56,845 nt of DNA from Acidobacteriota bacterium (GTDB lineage: Bacteria; Acidobacteriota; Vicinamibacteria; Vicinamibacterales; SCN-69-37): NCBI GenBank assembly GCA_947467605.1, contig CANIII010000001.1, forward strand, positions 1-56,845, given 5' to 3'. How positions within the stretch are numbered: the first letter of the stretch is position 1; the number at the start of each line of letters is the position of its first letter. The notes below the pieces were generated by a model. It was not told the DNA's origin. It worked only from the letters and a program-made list of their open reading frames with translations, and did no database searches. A program made the position numbers and the translations under genes. Shown here in pieces: positions 28,241 to 35,701 of the stretch.

Positions 28241-28794
28241 ACCTGCTCCTGACTCGTGCCGAATACGACGACGGCGAACGTGGCGGTGGGGCCAGACACG
28301 TAGAACAGGCGCAGCGCGGACGGCGCGCCAGCCTCATCAATTGAAATGCCGCGCGAATTGAAAAGCACGCACGCGGTGTTGGCAATGACCACGCCGGCAT
28401 TGGTGCGGCAGGCAGGTGCCTGGCTGACGGCCGCCTGGGAGTTGGGTGGCGGCACGGCAATCGAGCCCGCGCTGAATCGGTCGCCGGCGGCCAGCCGCGC
28501 CGTGCCGCCGTCAGCGACCCAATTCGGCGTGCCCGTCTTTTGCCAGACCTCGACCCGGAATGTACCGGCCGCCAGATTCACATAGAGGCGCGACCGCGTG
28601 AATTGCGCTGCAGCCGAAATCTTGGCCACGGCCACCGAGTTCGACACATCGTGGGCATCACCGCTGATGCGATAGTCGTCGACCATCGACATCGATACCG
28701 GCACGGTCACCGCGGCCAGCGTGCCGGTCAGCGCCAGCACGACAAGCAGTTCAATAGCCGAGTAGCCCGAGGATCGACGCGATCCGATGTGCAT
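28198..28794 (-). CDS. fimT: FimT/GspH-like pseudopilin
   Basis: A 198-aa prepilin: SG/YSAIELLVVLALTGTLAAV with Glu +5, followed by a GspH/FimT beta domain (SAAAQFTRSRLYVNLAAGTF, VLFNSRGISIDEAG). First gene of the minor-pilin cluster and divergent from a VWA gene across about 110 bp. FimT proteins in natural transformers bind DNA; whether this one does is not visible. Confidence 0.83.
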   Translation of the reverse strand: MHIGSRRSSGYSAIELLVVLALTGTLAAVTVPVSMSMVDDYRISGDAHDVSNSVAVAKISAAAQFTRSRLYVNLAAGTFRVEVWQKTGTPNWVADGGTARLAAGDRFSAGSIAVPPPNSQAAVSQAPACRTNAGVVIANTACVLFNSRGISIDEAGAPSALRLFYVSGPTATFAVVVFGTSQEQVWRISPGGGTWRQQ

Positions 28795-28906
28795 CGACGG
28801 TCATCCAGAGCAAGGACGGTACCGGATCGGGGTCAGGGCAAACAGCTGTGCGGCAAGTAGTTACAGTTGTGCGCTGAGCCGCTTTGATTACAGAATCAGT
28901 GCATCT

Positions 28907-30826
28907 GTGACCAAGATCTTCCGATCGGCGGCCGTGATCCTGTGTGTGATGAGCCCAGCGCTCCTTGCTCGACAGACGTCATTCAAGTCGGCAGCTGAAC
29001 TGGTCTCGATCGATGTGCTCGCCACCGACCCGAAGGGTCTGCCGGTTGGCGACCTCACGGTGAAAGATTTCACGTTGCGCGTAGACGGCAAGGTGCGCGC
29101 GCTCGAGTCGGTGCAGTTGGTGCGACTCGCCGATCCGAATCGAACCCCGGTCGCGGCGTCAGCGACGCCCGCCGTCGTGGTCCCTGCGCCGTTCGCCACC
29201 AACACGGATCCCAAAGGACGCACGTTCATCTTCGCCGTCGATCAGGAACAGATTCATCCGGGCAACGAGAAGCAGGTGATCGAAGCGGCCACGCGCCTCC
29301 TGGATCGTCTCGCGCCTGAAGATCGCGTCGCGGTCGTGACGCTGCCGCGCGGCCGCGTGGAAGCGGACCTCTCCACCAACCGTGCTCTGGCGCGCGCGGC
29401 GCTCGCCCGCGTCTCGGGACACGCGCCCCGCGCATCATCGCGCTTCGAGTTCAGCATCAAGGAAGCGCTGGCCACGCTGTCGCGAGGCAGCGACAGCTTC
29501 ACCGAGAACATCGTCAATGAAATGGTCGATCGCGAGTGCGTGCACGAGACGCTCGCGGTCTGTGTGCCGGCGCTCAAGAACGATGCGCGCGACTGGGGCC
29601 GCGAGGTGACCAACAGTGCGCGTGACACCGTGCGCGCGTTGTCGAACTTCATCAGCGGCCTCGGCGCACTCGACGGCACGAAGTCGCTGATCTTCGTCTC
29701 GGAGCGCCTGATCTCGACACCCGACGTCGATCGCGACCTCATCGAACTCGGGCAAGCGGCCGACCTCGCGCGCGTGCGGATGTTCGTGGTGCAAGCGAAT
29801 CGTCCGCTGGCCGATGCGGCACGACGACGAGCGCCGGCGGATGAGGCGGGCGACGTCGCGATGGAGATGACCGGGCTCGAGAACGTTGCCGGCGTCACCG
29901 GCGGCGAACTGTTCCGCCCGTCCGCGCGTGTCGACACGGTGATGACCCAGATCGATACCGCCACGTCGGCCTACTACCTCGTCGGCTTCGAGCCGACCGA
30001 GAAGGAGCGCGACGGCAAATACCACAAGATTCAGATCACGCTGAACCGGCCCAACGTCACGCTCAAAGCCCGCTCCGGATTTCAGATCAACAGACCGACC
30101 GCCACCACCAAGACCGCGGCAGACAGCTCGCCGCTCTCAGGCCTGCTCCACGACAACATCCGCAGCTATCGCGACCTGCCGCTGCGCGCGACCGCCTTCG
30201 CGTTTCGCGGCGCCGACGCCGGTCAGGTCAAGGTCATCGTCATGACCGAGACGCTGGGCACGGCGGCGCTGGAGTCGGCGGCCTTCGCGCTTGTGAGCGA
30301 GAGCGGCGGACAAGGTGCCGAATGGGTCGCCGACGCGCAAGAGCTGGCCGGGGCGCCCCTGGTCACGGCCGGGTCGGTGCTGCCGGGTCGCTATCGGGTC
30401 CGCGTCGCCGCGGGGGACGCGATCGGGCGCCGTGGCGCTGTCGATGTGCCACTCGACGCCCAGTTGACGGACGCCGGCCCTCTCAAGCTCTCCGGCCTGA
30501 TGGCCGGACGACTCGCGAACGGCGCGTTTGCGCCGCGCTTCGACTTTGCCTCGGCGACCGAGATCACGGGCTTCCTCGAGATTTACAACGTCCCGCTGCT
30601 GGCCGGCACGCCGTCGGCCCGGCTGGAACTGGCCACGACGGTTGACGGCCCGGCGCTGGCGGCGGCCGACATGGGGATCGGCGCCACCTCAGCCGCCGAC
30701 CGGCGCCTCGCACGGGGCACCCTGACCGTTCCCGCGGCCGCCCCGGCGGGCAATCTGATCCTCCGCGCCCGGGTCTTTCTCGACAATCAGCCGGTTGGCG
30801 TCGTCGTGCGTGCGGTGCGTCGGTGA
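28907..30826 (+). CDS. Secreted VWFA-related protein (acidobacterial type), paralogue of the 10.2-kb gene
   Basis: A 639-aa exported protein. GTG start chosen to give the signal peptide VTKIFRSAAVILCVMSPALLARQ. Then an N-terminal beta module (LVSIDVLATDPKGLPVGDL), a VWA-like domain (FIFAVDQEQIHPGNEKQVIEAA...EDRVAVVTLPRG) with a non-canonical metal site, SLIFVSERLISTPDVDRD, and SAYYLVGFEPTEKERDGKYH, the typical end of the acidobacterial VWFA-related domain. The final ~230 residues (YRDLPLRATAFAFRG...LPGRYRVRVAAGDAIGRRG...LELATTVDGPALA) align in order with the C-terminus of the 10.2-kb paralogue. Precedes the ECF sigma operon by 54 bp. Confidence 0.85.
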   Translation: MTKIFRSAAVILCVMSPALLARQTSFKSAAELVSIDVLATDPKGLPVGDLTVKDFTLRVDGKVRALESVQLVRLADPNRTPVAASATPAVVVPAPFATNTDPKGRTFIFAVDQEQIHPGNEKQVIEAATRLLDRLAPEDRVAVVTLPRGRVEADLSTNRALARAALARVSGHAPRASSRFEFSIKEALATLSRGSDSFTENIVNEMVDRECVHETLAVCVPALKNDARDWGREVTNSARDTVRALSNFISGLGALDGTKSLIFVSERLISTPDVDRDLIELGQAADLARVRMFVVQANRPLADAARRRAPADEAGDVAMEMTGLENVAGVTGGELFRPSARVDTVMTQIDTATSAYYLVGFEPTEKERDGKYHKIQITLNRPNVTLKARSGFQINRPTATTKTAADSSPLSGLLHDNIRSYRDLPLRATAFAFRGADAGQVKVIVMTETLGTAALESAAFALVSESGGQGAEWVADAQELAGAPLVTAGSVLPGRYRVRVAAGDAIGRRGAVDVPLDAQLTDAGPLKLSGLMAGRLANGAFAPRFDFASATEITGFLEIYNVPLLAGTPSARLELATTVDGPALAAADMGIGATSAADRRLARGTLTVPAAAPAGNLILRARVFLDNQPVGVVVRAVRR

Positions 30827-30835
30827 GAAACACCC

Positions 30836-30861
30836 GGAATATTCAGTGGGATGACCCGGTC
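30836..30861 (+). promoter_or_regulatory. Possible ECF-type promoter of the sigma factor gene
   Basis: GGAAT followed after 17 bases by GGTC, close to the GGAAC/CGTC pattern of ECF-dependent promoters, 20 bases ahead of the GTG start. It would make the sigma factor autoregulated. Pattern match only. Confidence 0.3.
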
Positions 30862-30880
30862 TATGAATGTGAGCTGACGA

Positions 30881-31429
30881 GTGGACGCTGACCGCGACCT
30901 CGTCACGGCCGCAGCTGATGGCGATATTGCCGCCTTCGAGGCCCTTGTCCGGCGTCATCAGACCCGGCTTGTGGGGTATCTCCGGGGCCTGACCAACAGT
31001 GAGAGCGACGCCGAGGACCTGGCACAGGACGCCTTCCTCCGCGCCTACCGCAGTCTGAAGGGGTTTCGAGGCACGAGCAGTTTCAAGACGTGGCTCTACC
31101 AGATCGCGACGAATGTGTTTCGCACGTGGCTCGAGAAGAAACGGAGCCACGCCGGGTTGAGCGCGGTGAGCCTGGATGCTCCGGTGCCTGGCACGGAAGA
31201 GTCGATGGACCCGGTGGGTGAAACGCGCCCGGAAGACCGGCACGTCGATCGCGATCGGATCGACCGCGCGTTGGCCGAGTTGCCGATGGAGCAACGCGAG
31301 GCGGTGCTGCTGCGAGACGTGGAAGGCTTCGACTACCGGGAGATCGCCGAGCAGTTGGATGTGCCGCTCGGCACGGTGGAGTCGAGGATATTTCGGGGAC
31401 GGCAACGCCTCCGGGAATTGTTGAGATGA
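30881..31429 (+). CDS. ECF sigma-70 family sigma factor
   Basis: A 182-aa group IV sigma factor starting at GTG. Region 2 (FEALVRRHQTRLVGYLRGLT, AEDLAQDAFLRAYRSLKGFR, FKTWLYQIATNVFRTWLEKK) binds the -10 element and core polymerase; region 4 (DRALAELPMEQREAVLLRDV, FDYREIAEQLDVPLGTVESR, IFRGRQRLRELL) binds the -35 element. The linker is acidic with SMDPVGETRPEDRH. RpoE-like. Its stop overlaps the anti-sigma start (ATGA), the classic arrangement for a sigma/anti-sigma pair. Confidence 0.95.
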   Translation: MDADRDLVTAAADGDIAAFEALVRRHQTRLVGYLRGLTNSESDAEDLAQDAFLRAYRSLKGFRGTSSFKTWLYQIATNVFRTWLEKKRSHAGLSAVSLDAPVPGTEESMDPVGETRPEDRHVDRDRIDRALAELPMEQREAVLLRDVEGFDYREIAEQLDVPLGTVESRIFRGRQRLRELLR

Positions 31430-31920
31430 CCATGCACGGATTTGACGAATTGATTGCCCAGGCCGCCGACGACTCGTTGTCGGCCGACCAACGCCGCACA
31501 CTCGACGCGCATCTGACGTTGTGCGCGGACTGCCGCACGCTGTTGGCGATACAACGCGAGATGCGCGCCCTGCTGATGGCGCGCCCGATTCTGCCGGTGC
31601 GCGACCTCTCGGCGGCCATCCGCGCGACACTCGAAGCCGAACAGCCATGGATTGATCGCCTCAACATCAACTGGCGCGTCTGGTCATTGCGGGTGGCACC
31701 AGTCGCCGCCGCAATTGCCGTAGTGGCCGTTCTGTTGATCCGAGCGGTCGACACGACCTCGACCTCGGATATCGCCGCAACATCCACCGAAACGCCCGCG
31801 TCGGTCGCCTCGGCGCTCTGGACCGGTGACGTGTCGGAAGACACACTCGTGACCTTGCTGCTCCACGCGAATCCGGAAGACGCGCTGTCGAACTACGTAC
31901 CCGAGAAAAAAGAGAAGTAG
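31426..31920 (+). CDS. Membrane anti-sigma factor with zinc-binding (ZAS-type) N-terminus
   Basis: A 164-aa protein. HLTLCADC (H29-x3-C33-x2-C36) is the zinc motif of anti-sigma domains that clasp ECF factors. One TM (RVAPVAAAIAVVAVLLI, about 88-107) follows, with a short periplasmic tail ending in a charged EKKEK. It holds the upstream sigma factor at the membrane until a signal arrives; the Spy-like protein 6 bp downstream is a likely periplasmic partner or sensor. Confidence 0.88.
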   Translation: MTMHGFDELIAQAADDSLSADQRRTLDAHLTLCADCRTLLAIQREMRALLMARPILPVRDLSAAIRATLEAEQPWIDRLNINWRVWSLRVAPVAAAIAVVAVLLIRAVDTTSTSDIAATSTETPASVASALWTGDVSEDTLVTLLLHANPEDALSNYVPEKKEK

Positions 31921-31926
31921 ACCATC

Positions 31927-32436
31927 ATGATCAACCGCACCCACGTCTGGTTCTCTGCGTTCGTCGTCATCCTGTTCGCGGCCGGTGTCGCGTCGGGCGT
32001 GGCGCTTGATCGCGCGATGGGATGGAGCCATCGTCCGAGCACCGGATTCCGTGGCGGCCCAGGGGACACAGGCGGTCGTGGCATGGGCAGCGGCCGCGAC
32101 GGCGGCGTGCCCGGTGGCCCGGGCGGTGGCCGAGGCGGTCGCGGTGGCCCGGGTGGACAAGACGGCCCGCCCACCGAAGCTTTCGTGCGCGAACTGGATC
32201 AGGCGCTCACACTGACCGCCGATCAGAAGACGAAGATCACCGCCGTCATCGACGCGAGCCGGCCGCGCCTGCGCACCCTGCAGGAAGAAGTCTCAAAGAA
32301 ATTTTCAGACGAGCAGCAGTCGCTCAACGACGCGATCGCGAAACTGCTCACGCCCGAGCAGTCCAAGAAGCTCGATGAATTTCAGAAGGAACGCCGCGGC
32401 GGCCCCTTCGGCTTCCGAGGCCGCGGACGAAGATAG
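31927..32436 (+). CDS. Spy/CpxP-like periplasmic protein
   Basis: A 169-aa protein: N-terminal TM or signal anchor (HVWFSAFVVILFAAGVASGV), a striking Gly/Arg-rich stretch (about 40-76, GGRGMGSGRDGG...), then helices with LTLTADQKTKITAVIDASRP and AKLLTPEQSKKLDEFQKERR. The LTxxQ...LTPEQ pattern is that of Spy/CpxP/ZraP-type LTxxQ proteins, periplasmic chaperones or metal sensors. Third gene of the sigma operon; candidate sensor of envelope stress or metals (inference). Confidence 0.8.
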   Translation: MINRTHVWFSAFVVILFAAGVASGVALDRAMGWSHRPSTGFRGGPGDTGGRGMGSGRDGGVPGGPGGGRGGRGGPGGQDGPPTEAFVRELDQALTLTADQKTKITAVIDASRPRLRTLQEEVSKKFSDEQQSLNDAIAKLLTPEQSKKLDEFQKERRGGPFGFRGRGRR

Positions 32437-32483
32437 CCAGACACCCGGATTCACTGATAGAGTTATCTGTCTGTCTCACTCGT

Positions 32484-32559
32484 GGTGGGCGTAGCTCAAT
32501 GGTAGAGCACCGGCCTGTGGCGCCGGACGTTGCGGGTTCGATCCCCGTCGTCCACCCCA
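32484..32559 (+). tRNA. tRNA-His (anticodon GTG)
   Basis: Acceptor GTGGGCG/CGTCCAC, anticodon stem CCGGC/GCCGG around CTGTGGC, T-arm GCGGGTTCGATCCCCGT, discriminator C73 with an encoded G at -1 (the tRNA-His identity pair) and encoded CCA. Confidence 0.95.
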
Positions 32560-32563
32560 ATAA

Positions 32564-32600
32564 GAAGTTGAAACTTGAAAGATAGAAGTTGGACGTTCAG
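32564..32600 (+). repeat. AAGTKGR heptad array (forward), 3' of tRNA-His
   Basis: Five heptads (AAGTTGA, AACTTGA, AAGATAG, AAGTTGG, ACGTTCA) starting four bases after the tRNA CCA. It shares a 17-nt core (GAAAGATAGAAGTTGGA) with the array behind tRNA-Arg(TCG). Confidence 0.7.
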
Positions 32601-32601
32601 G

Positions 32602-32898
32602 TCAAAACCTGAATTGGTCGCTAATCCACATCGCGACCAGCGCTGAGCTGACCCACAACAACACCTGCAGCGGAAATCTGGCGAGGGCGCCCATGCGAGC
32701 TTGCCATTGGCGTTCAATCGCGACGACCCAGATGGCTCCGGCCACGGCCCACGCGATCGCGCGGCCGACCGACAAGTCGATCCAACGCTCGAGCTGATCG
32801 GGTAGCACCAGCAGGATGGCGGTCATCACCATCCACAGCAGCACGTTCAGGCCAATGAAGGTCCACACACCTGGCTTGGCACTTTGGACGCGGGACAT
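32602..32898 (-). CDS. Small hypothetical membrane protein
   Basis: A 98-aa protein with three predicted TM helices (VWTFIGLNVLLWMVMTAILL, AIAWAVAGAIWVVAIERQW, LQVLLWVSSALVAMWISDQF). No family recognised. It is divergent from the ExeA-type ATPase; the start codons are 25 bp apart, so they share a promoter region. Confidence 0.55.
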   Translation of the reverse strand: MSRVQSAKPGVWTFIGLNVLLWMVMTAILLVLPDQLERWIDLSVGRAIAWAVAGAIWVVAIERQWQARMGALARFPLQVLLWVSSALVAMWISDQFRF

Positions 32899-32912
32899 AG
32901 GACTGGTCTATA
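32884..32912 (+). promoter_or_regulatory. Possible sigma-70 promoter for the ExeA-type gene
   Basis: TTGGAC, 17-nt spacer, TCTATA, with an overlapping TATAAT at 32911. Either -10 would start transcription within about 10 bases of, or at, the GTG start codon, giving a leaderless or near-leaderless mRNA. The -35 falls in the start region of the divergent membrane protein. Confidence 0.35.
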
Positions 32913-32923
32913 TAATCGCACCA

Positions 32924-34117
32924 GTGCAGCCCACGCCTCCACCGGACCGCCATGACGAGCCGCCTTATGAGACGTACTACGGGCTGCGTGAACAGCCGTT
33001 CTCGCTGACGACCGATCCGCGCTTTCTGTACCTGAGCGCCGCGCATCGTCAAGGGTTCGATGAGTTGTTGACCGGCCTGCGACGTCGTGAGGGCATCCTG
33101 CTCCTCACGGGCGACACCGGCACGGGCAAGACGACGTTGTGCCGTGCAGTGATTGATGCGCTCGGGCAACGCGCGTTCTCGGCGCTGATTCTGAATCCCT
33201 ACATGACGGATGCCGAGGTGTTGCGCACGATCCTGCGCGACTTCGGCCTCGTGTCGCGCGATGACATTCGCAACGGCGCATTCGCGCGGGCCGACCTGCC
33301 GCAGCTCCTCGACACCCTGGAGGAATTCCTGCGGTCGCTGGTGCCGCTCAATTCGTATGCGGTCGTGATCATCGACGAGGCGCAGAGCCTGTCACCGAAA
33401 GTGCTGGATCAGATTCGCGTGCTCGGCTCGATGGAAATGGACGGCCGGCGCCTGCTGCAGATCGTGCTGGTCGGTCAGCCCGCGCTCGTCGAGACGCTGC
33501 AGAGCGACGCCATGCGCGCGCTGGCCGATCGAATTTCGCGACGCATGTCGCTTCCGCCGCTGCCCGACGGTGATATCGACGCCTATGTGCGCCATCGGCT
33601 TGCGATTGCCGGCGGCAAAGGCGCGGTGGCGTTCAACAACGACGCGATCGCGCGCATTGCAGATCTGTCGGATGGACTGCCGCGCCGGATCAACCTGCTG
33701 TGCGATCGCGCGCTTGAGCTCGGTCGCGCCGGCGGCGTGACCACGATTACGGCGGCCATGATTTCGCACGCGGCGAAGGCGATTTCGGGCACCGCGATCC
33801 CCACGGCAGAGCCGGTTGCGGCGCCGCGCCCCGCGCCACGCGCGCCGATGCCGTCGCTGTCAGATGATTTCTTACCGGAGCCCTCGCTGCCGGCCGCGAC
33901 TGGTTTGGACCGGCCACCGATTTCTGATGAAGTGTTTCGAGAGCTGGATCTCACGCTGTCTGCCGAGCCGGCGGATTTCAAGGGGGATCTCGAGCTGATC
34001 ATGGACACGCCGCCACCGAAGTCGTGGGGCTCGTTCTGGATTGGCTTGGCGGTGGCCGCCGCGTTGGTGGCGGTGGGCGCCTACGTCGCCGTGCGCCTCG
34101 GCTGGATCAGGCTCTAG
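32924..34117 (+). CDS. ExeA-family AAA ATPase with C-terminal membrane anchor
   Basis: A 397-aa protein starting at GTG. N-terminal YYGLREQPFSLTTDPRFLYL is the ExeA/MshM signature. AAA domain with Walker A GDTGTGKT (63-70), Walker B YAVVIIDEAQ, sensor region RLLQIVLVGQP, and arginine-finger region ADRISRRMSLPPL; then GLPRRINLLCDRALELG. A Pro/Ala-rich linker leads to a single TM (FWIGLAVAAALVAVGAYVAV) at the end. Such ATPases remodel peptidoglycan or help assemble type II secretion or MSHA-type pili; the minor pilin genes 4 kb away are a possible partner. Confidence 0.88.
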   Translation: MQPTPPPDRHDEPPYETYYGLREQPFSLTTDPRFLYLSAAHRQGFDELLTGLRRREGILLLTGDTGTGKTTLCRAVIDALGQRAFSALILNPYMTDAEVLRTILRDFGLVSRDDIRNGAFARADLPQLLDTLEEFLRSLVPLNSYAVVIIDEAQSLSPKVLDQIRVLGSMEMDGRRLLQIVLVGQPALVETLQSDAMRALADRISRRMSLPPLPDGDIDAYVRHRLAIAGGKGAVAFNNDAIARIADLSDGLPRRINLLCDRALELGRAGGVTTITAAMISHAAKAISGTAIPTAEPVAAPRPAPRAPMPSLSDDFLPEPSLPAATGLDRPPISDEVFRELDLTLSAEPADFKGDLELIMDTPPPKSWGSFWIGLAVAAALVAVGAYVAVRLGWIRL

Positions 34118-34127
34118 CGCGCCCTGA

Positions 34128-34637
34128 TCAGTCGTTCTTTGTCAGTTCCCACGCAATCGCAACAAGATTGACGCTCACTCCGCCACGCTTCGGACGGATC
34201 TCGACCGGCTCGGGCGCCTCCGGCGGCTCGGCCTTCGACTGGAGCATCACGCGCTGTGTGCGAGCGAGCCAGCGATCAAACTGCTTGGCCCAGCGGGTGA
34301 ATACTTTGGTTTGCATCGCGCCTGGCGGCAGCGGCAAGTACTCAGCGGCGGCGGACGGGGCGGGCAGGAGCTGTTCCTGCGTCACCGGCGTCGGCTTGGC
34401 CTGATCCCAATCGATGGTCTTGGCGGTTGGGTCCAGCGGGAGGAGAAAAGCCACTTTCCGCTCTTCGTCGACGCCGCGGCGCTTGTCAGCAAACTGGATC
34501 GAGGCGGATCCATACAGATAGGGGGTATAGACCGCCTTCCCGCTGACCTTGGCGGTCGGCAGGTGGAACTGGGGGATATCCGGAGACCCCAGGGGCCTTG
34601 TCGGCCCGGCGAGCTTGACCTTGGTTTGTTCCGCCAC
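34128..34637 (-). CDS. Hypothetical protein downstream of ku
   Basis: A 169-aa soluble, charged protein (MAEQTKVKLAGPTRPLGSPD...) with no signal peptide or TM. Phe/Trp-bearing helix FTRWAKQFDRWLARTQRVML in the middle and a C-terminal beta strand GVSVNLVAIAWELTKND. It follows ku by 32 bp on the same strand and may be cotranscribed, but I do not recognise a family or see a DNA-repair motif. Confidence 0.6.
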   Translation of the reverse strand: MAEQTKVKLAGPTRPLGSPDIPQFHLPTAKVSGKAVYTPYLYGSASIQFADKRRGVDEERKVAFLLPLDPTAKTIDWDQAKPTPVTQEQLLPAPSAAAEYLPLPPGAMQTKVFTRWAKQFDRWLARTQRVMLQSKAEPPEAPEPVEIRPKRGGVSVNLVAIAWELTKND

Positions 34638-34669
34638 GTGATGATGCTAGTACGGCTGGGGCTACTCTG

Positions 34670-35545
34670 TCACCCTCTGGCGCGTTTCTTCGGAGTGTGC
34701 TTAGCCTCGGCGGCCACTAAACGCACATTGCCTCCGGTCTGCGCAGATTTGACCGGTCGCTTCTTGTTGGCCGAGACCCGCTCGAGGCTCTGACGCAGGG
34801 CTTCCATGAGGTTCACCACCTTCGGCGGAGCCTCATCGGCCGGCGCGGCGATTTCTTCGCCCGCAATCTTCGCGTCGATCACCTTCCGCAGCTCACGCTG
34901 GTAGTCGTCCTCGTACTGCGTGAGGTCGCCTTCCTTCTCGAAGTTGCTGATCACCTGCCGGGCGAGCTTCACCTCGTCAGGTTTGATCTTGGCGGGCACC
35001 ATCTGCAATTCGTCAATGGCGCTCATGGCACGCACTTCGGCGGCGTGGCGCAGGGTGTACATCACAAAGCCGTTTTCTCGCGGCTGGATGGCGACGAGAT
35101 ATTCCCGGCCATACAAGGCCAGCTTGCCGATGGCGGCCTTGCCTTCCATGCCCTCGCGCATGACGGCAAACGCGTCGGCCGCAACCTGGCCGTCGGGGCC
35201 CAGGTAGTACGGCCGCTCGACGTAGACGGGGTCAATGACTTTCGCGTCGGTGAACTGAATGATGTTGATGACGCGCGTGGACTCGGGCCGAACCTTCGCG
35301 AGGTCGTCTTCCTCAATCAGGGCGTATTTGCCTTTTTCAAACTCATAGCCCTTGACGATCTGGTCGTTGGTGACCTCGGTCTGACACGTGTTGCACCACT
35401 TCTTCTGATTGATGCGGCCGCGGCACTCGCGGTGGATCTGGTTGAAGCTGACGGTCGCCGCACTGTCAGTGGCGGGAAACACGCGCACCGGAATGTTGAC
35501 CAGGCTGATCTTGAGATAACCCTTCCATGTGGGACGCGCGGCCAT
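34670..35545 (-). CDS. ku: Ku protein, non-homologous end joining
   Basis: A 291-aa bacterial Ku that forms a homodimer ring on broken DNA ends and recruits LigD. Start: AGGAGC-like site and MAARPTWKGYLKISLVNIPV, the family N-terminus. Core: FNQIHRECRGRINQKKWCNTCQTEV, KGYEFEKGKYALIEEDDL, TRVINIIQFTDAKVIDPVYV, YYLGPDGQVAADAFAVMREG, and the dimer/bridge segment VKLARQVISNFEKEGDLTQY. The C-terminus is Lys-rich (KKRPVK...KHTPKKRARG), a tail known to contact DNA and LigD. Divergent from ligD across 156 bp containing a perfect palindrome. Confidence 0.96.
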   Translation of the reverse strand: MAARPTWKGYLKISLVNIPVRVFPATDSAATVSFNQIHRECRGRINQKKWCNTCQTEVTNDQIVKGYEFEKGKYALIEEDDLAKVRPESTRVINIIQFTDAKVIDPVYVERPYYLGPDGQVAADAFAVMREGMEGKAAIGKLALYGREYLVAIQPRENGFVMYTLRHAAEVRAMSAIDELQMVPAKIKPDEVKLARQVISNFEKEGDLTQYEDDYQRELRKVIDAKIAGEEIAAPADEAPPKVVNLMEALRQSLERVSANKKRPVKSAQTGGNVRLVAAEAKHTPKKRARG

Positions 35546-35629
35546 AGATGCTCCTGAGTCAGGATTATCGGTCGCTGTGACAGCCCGGGACAGCGCCGGT
35601 CAAAAATGCACACCAGTGCACAGGGTGCT

Positions 35630-35680
35630 TGGAAATAAAGCCGGGAGTTAATTGGCAATTAACTCCCGGCTTTATTTCCA
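35630..35680. repeat. 51-bp perfect palindrome between ku and ligD
   Basis: Two 25-nt arms complement each other exactly about one central G (35655); the core is CCGGGAGTTAATTG and its complement, the ends TAAAG/CTTTA and TGGAAA/TTTCCA. Far longer and more perfect than any other hairpin here. It lies 85 bp upstream of the ku ATG and 22 bp upstream of the ligD ATG. Could act as an operator, a transcript hairpin or a cruciform; a fold-back assembly artefact should also be considered. Confidence 0.85.
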
Positions 35681-35701
35681 GGGTCGTTTTAATGTATCCG
35701 G

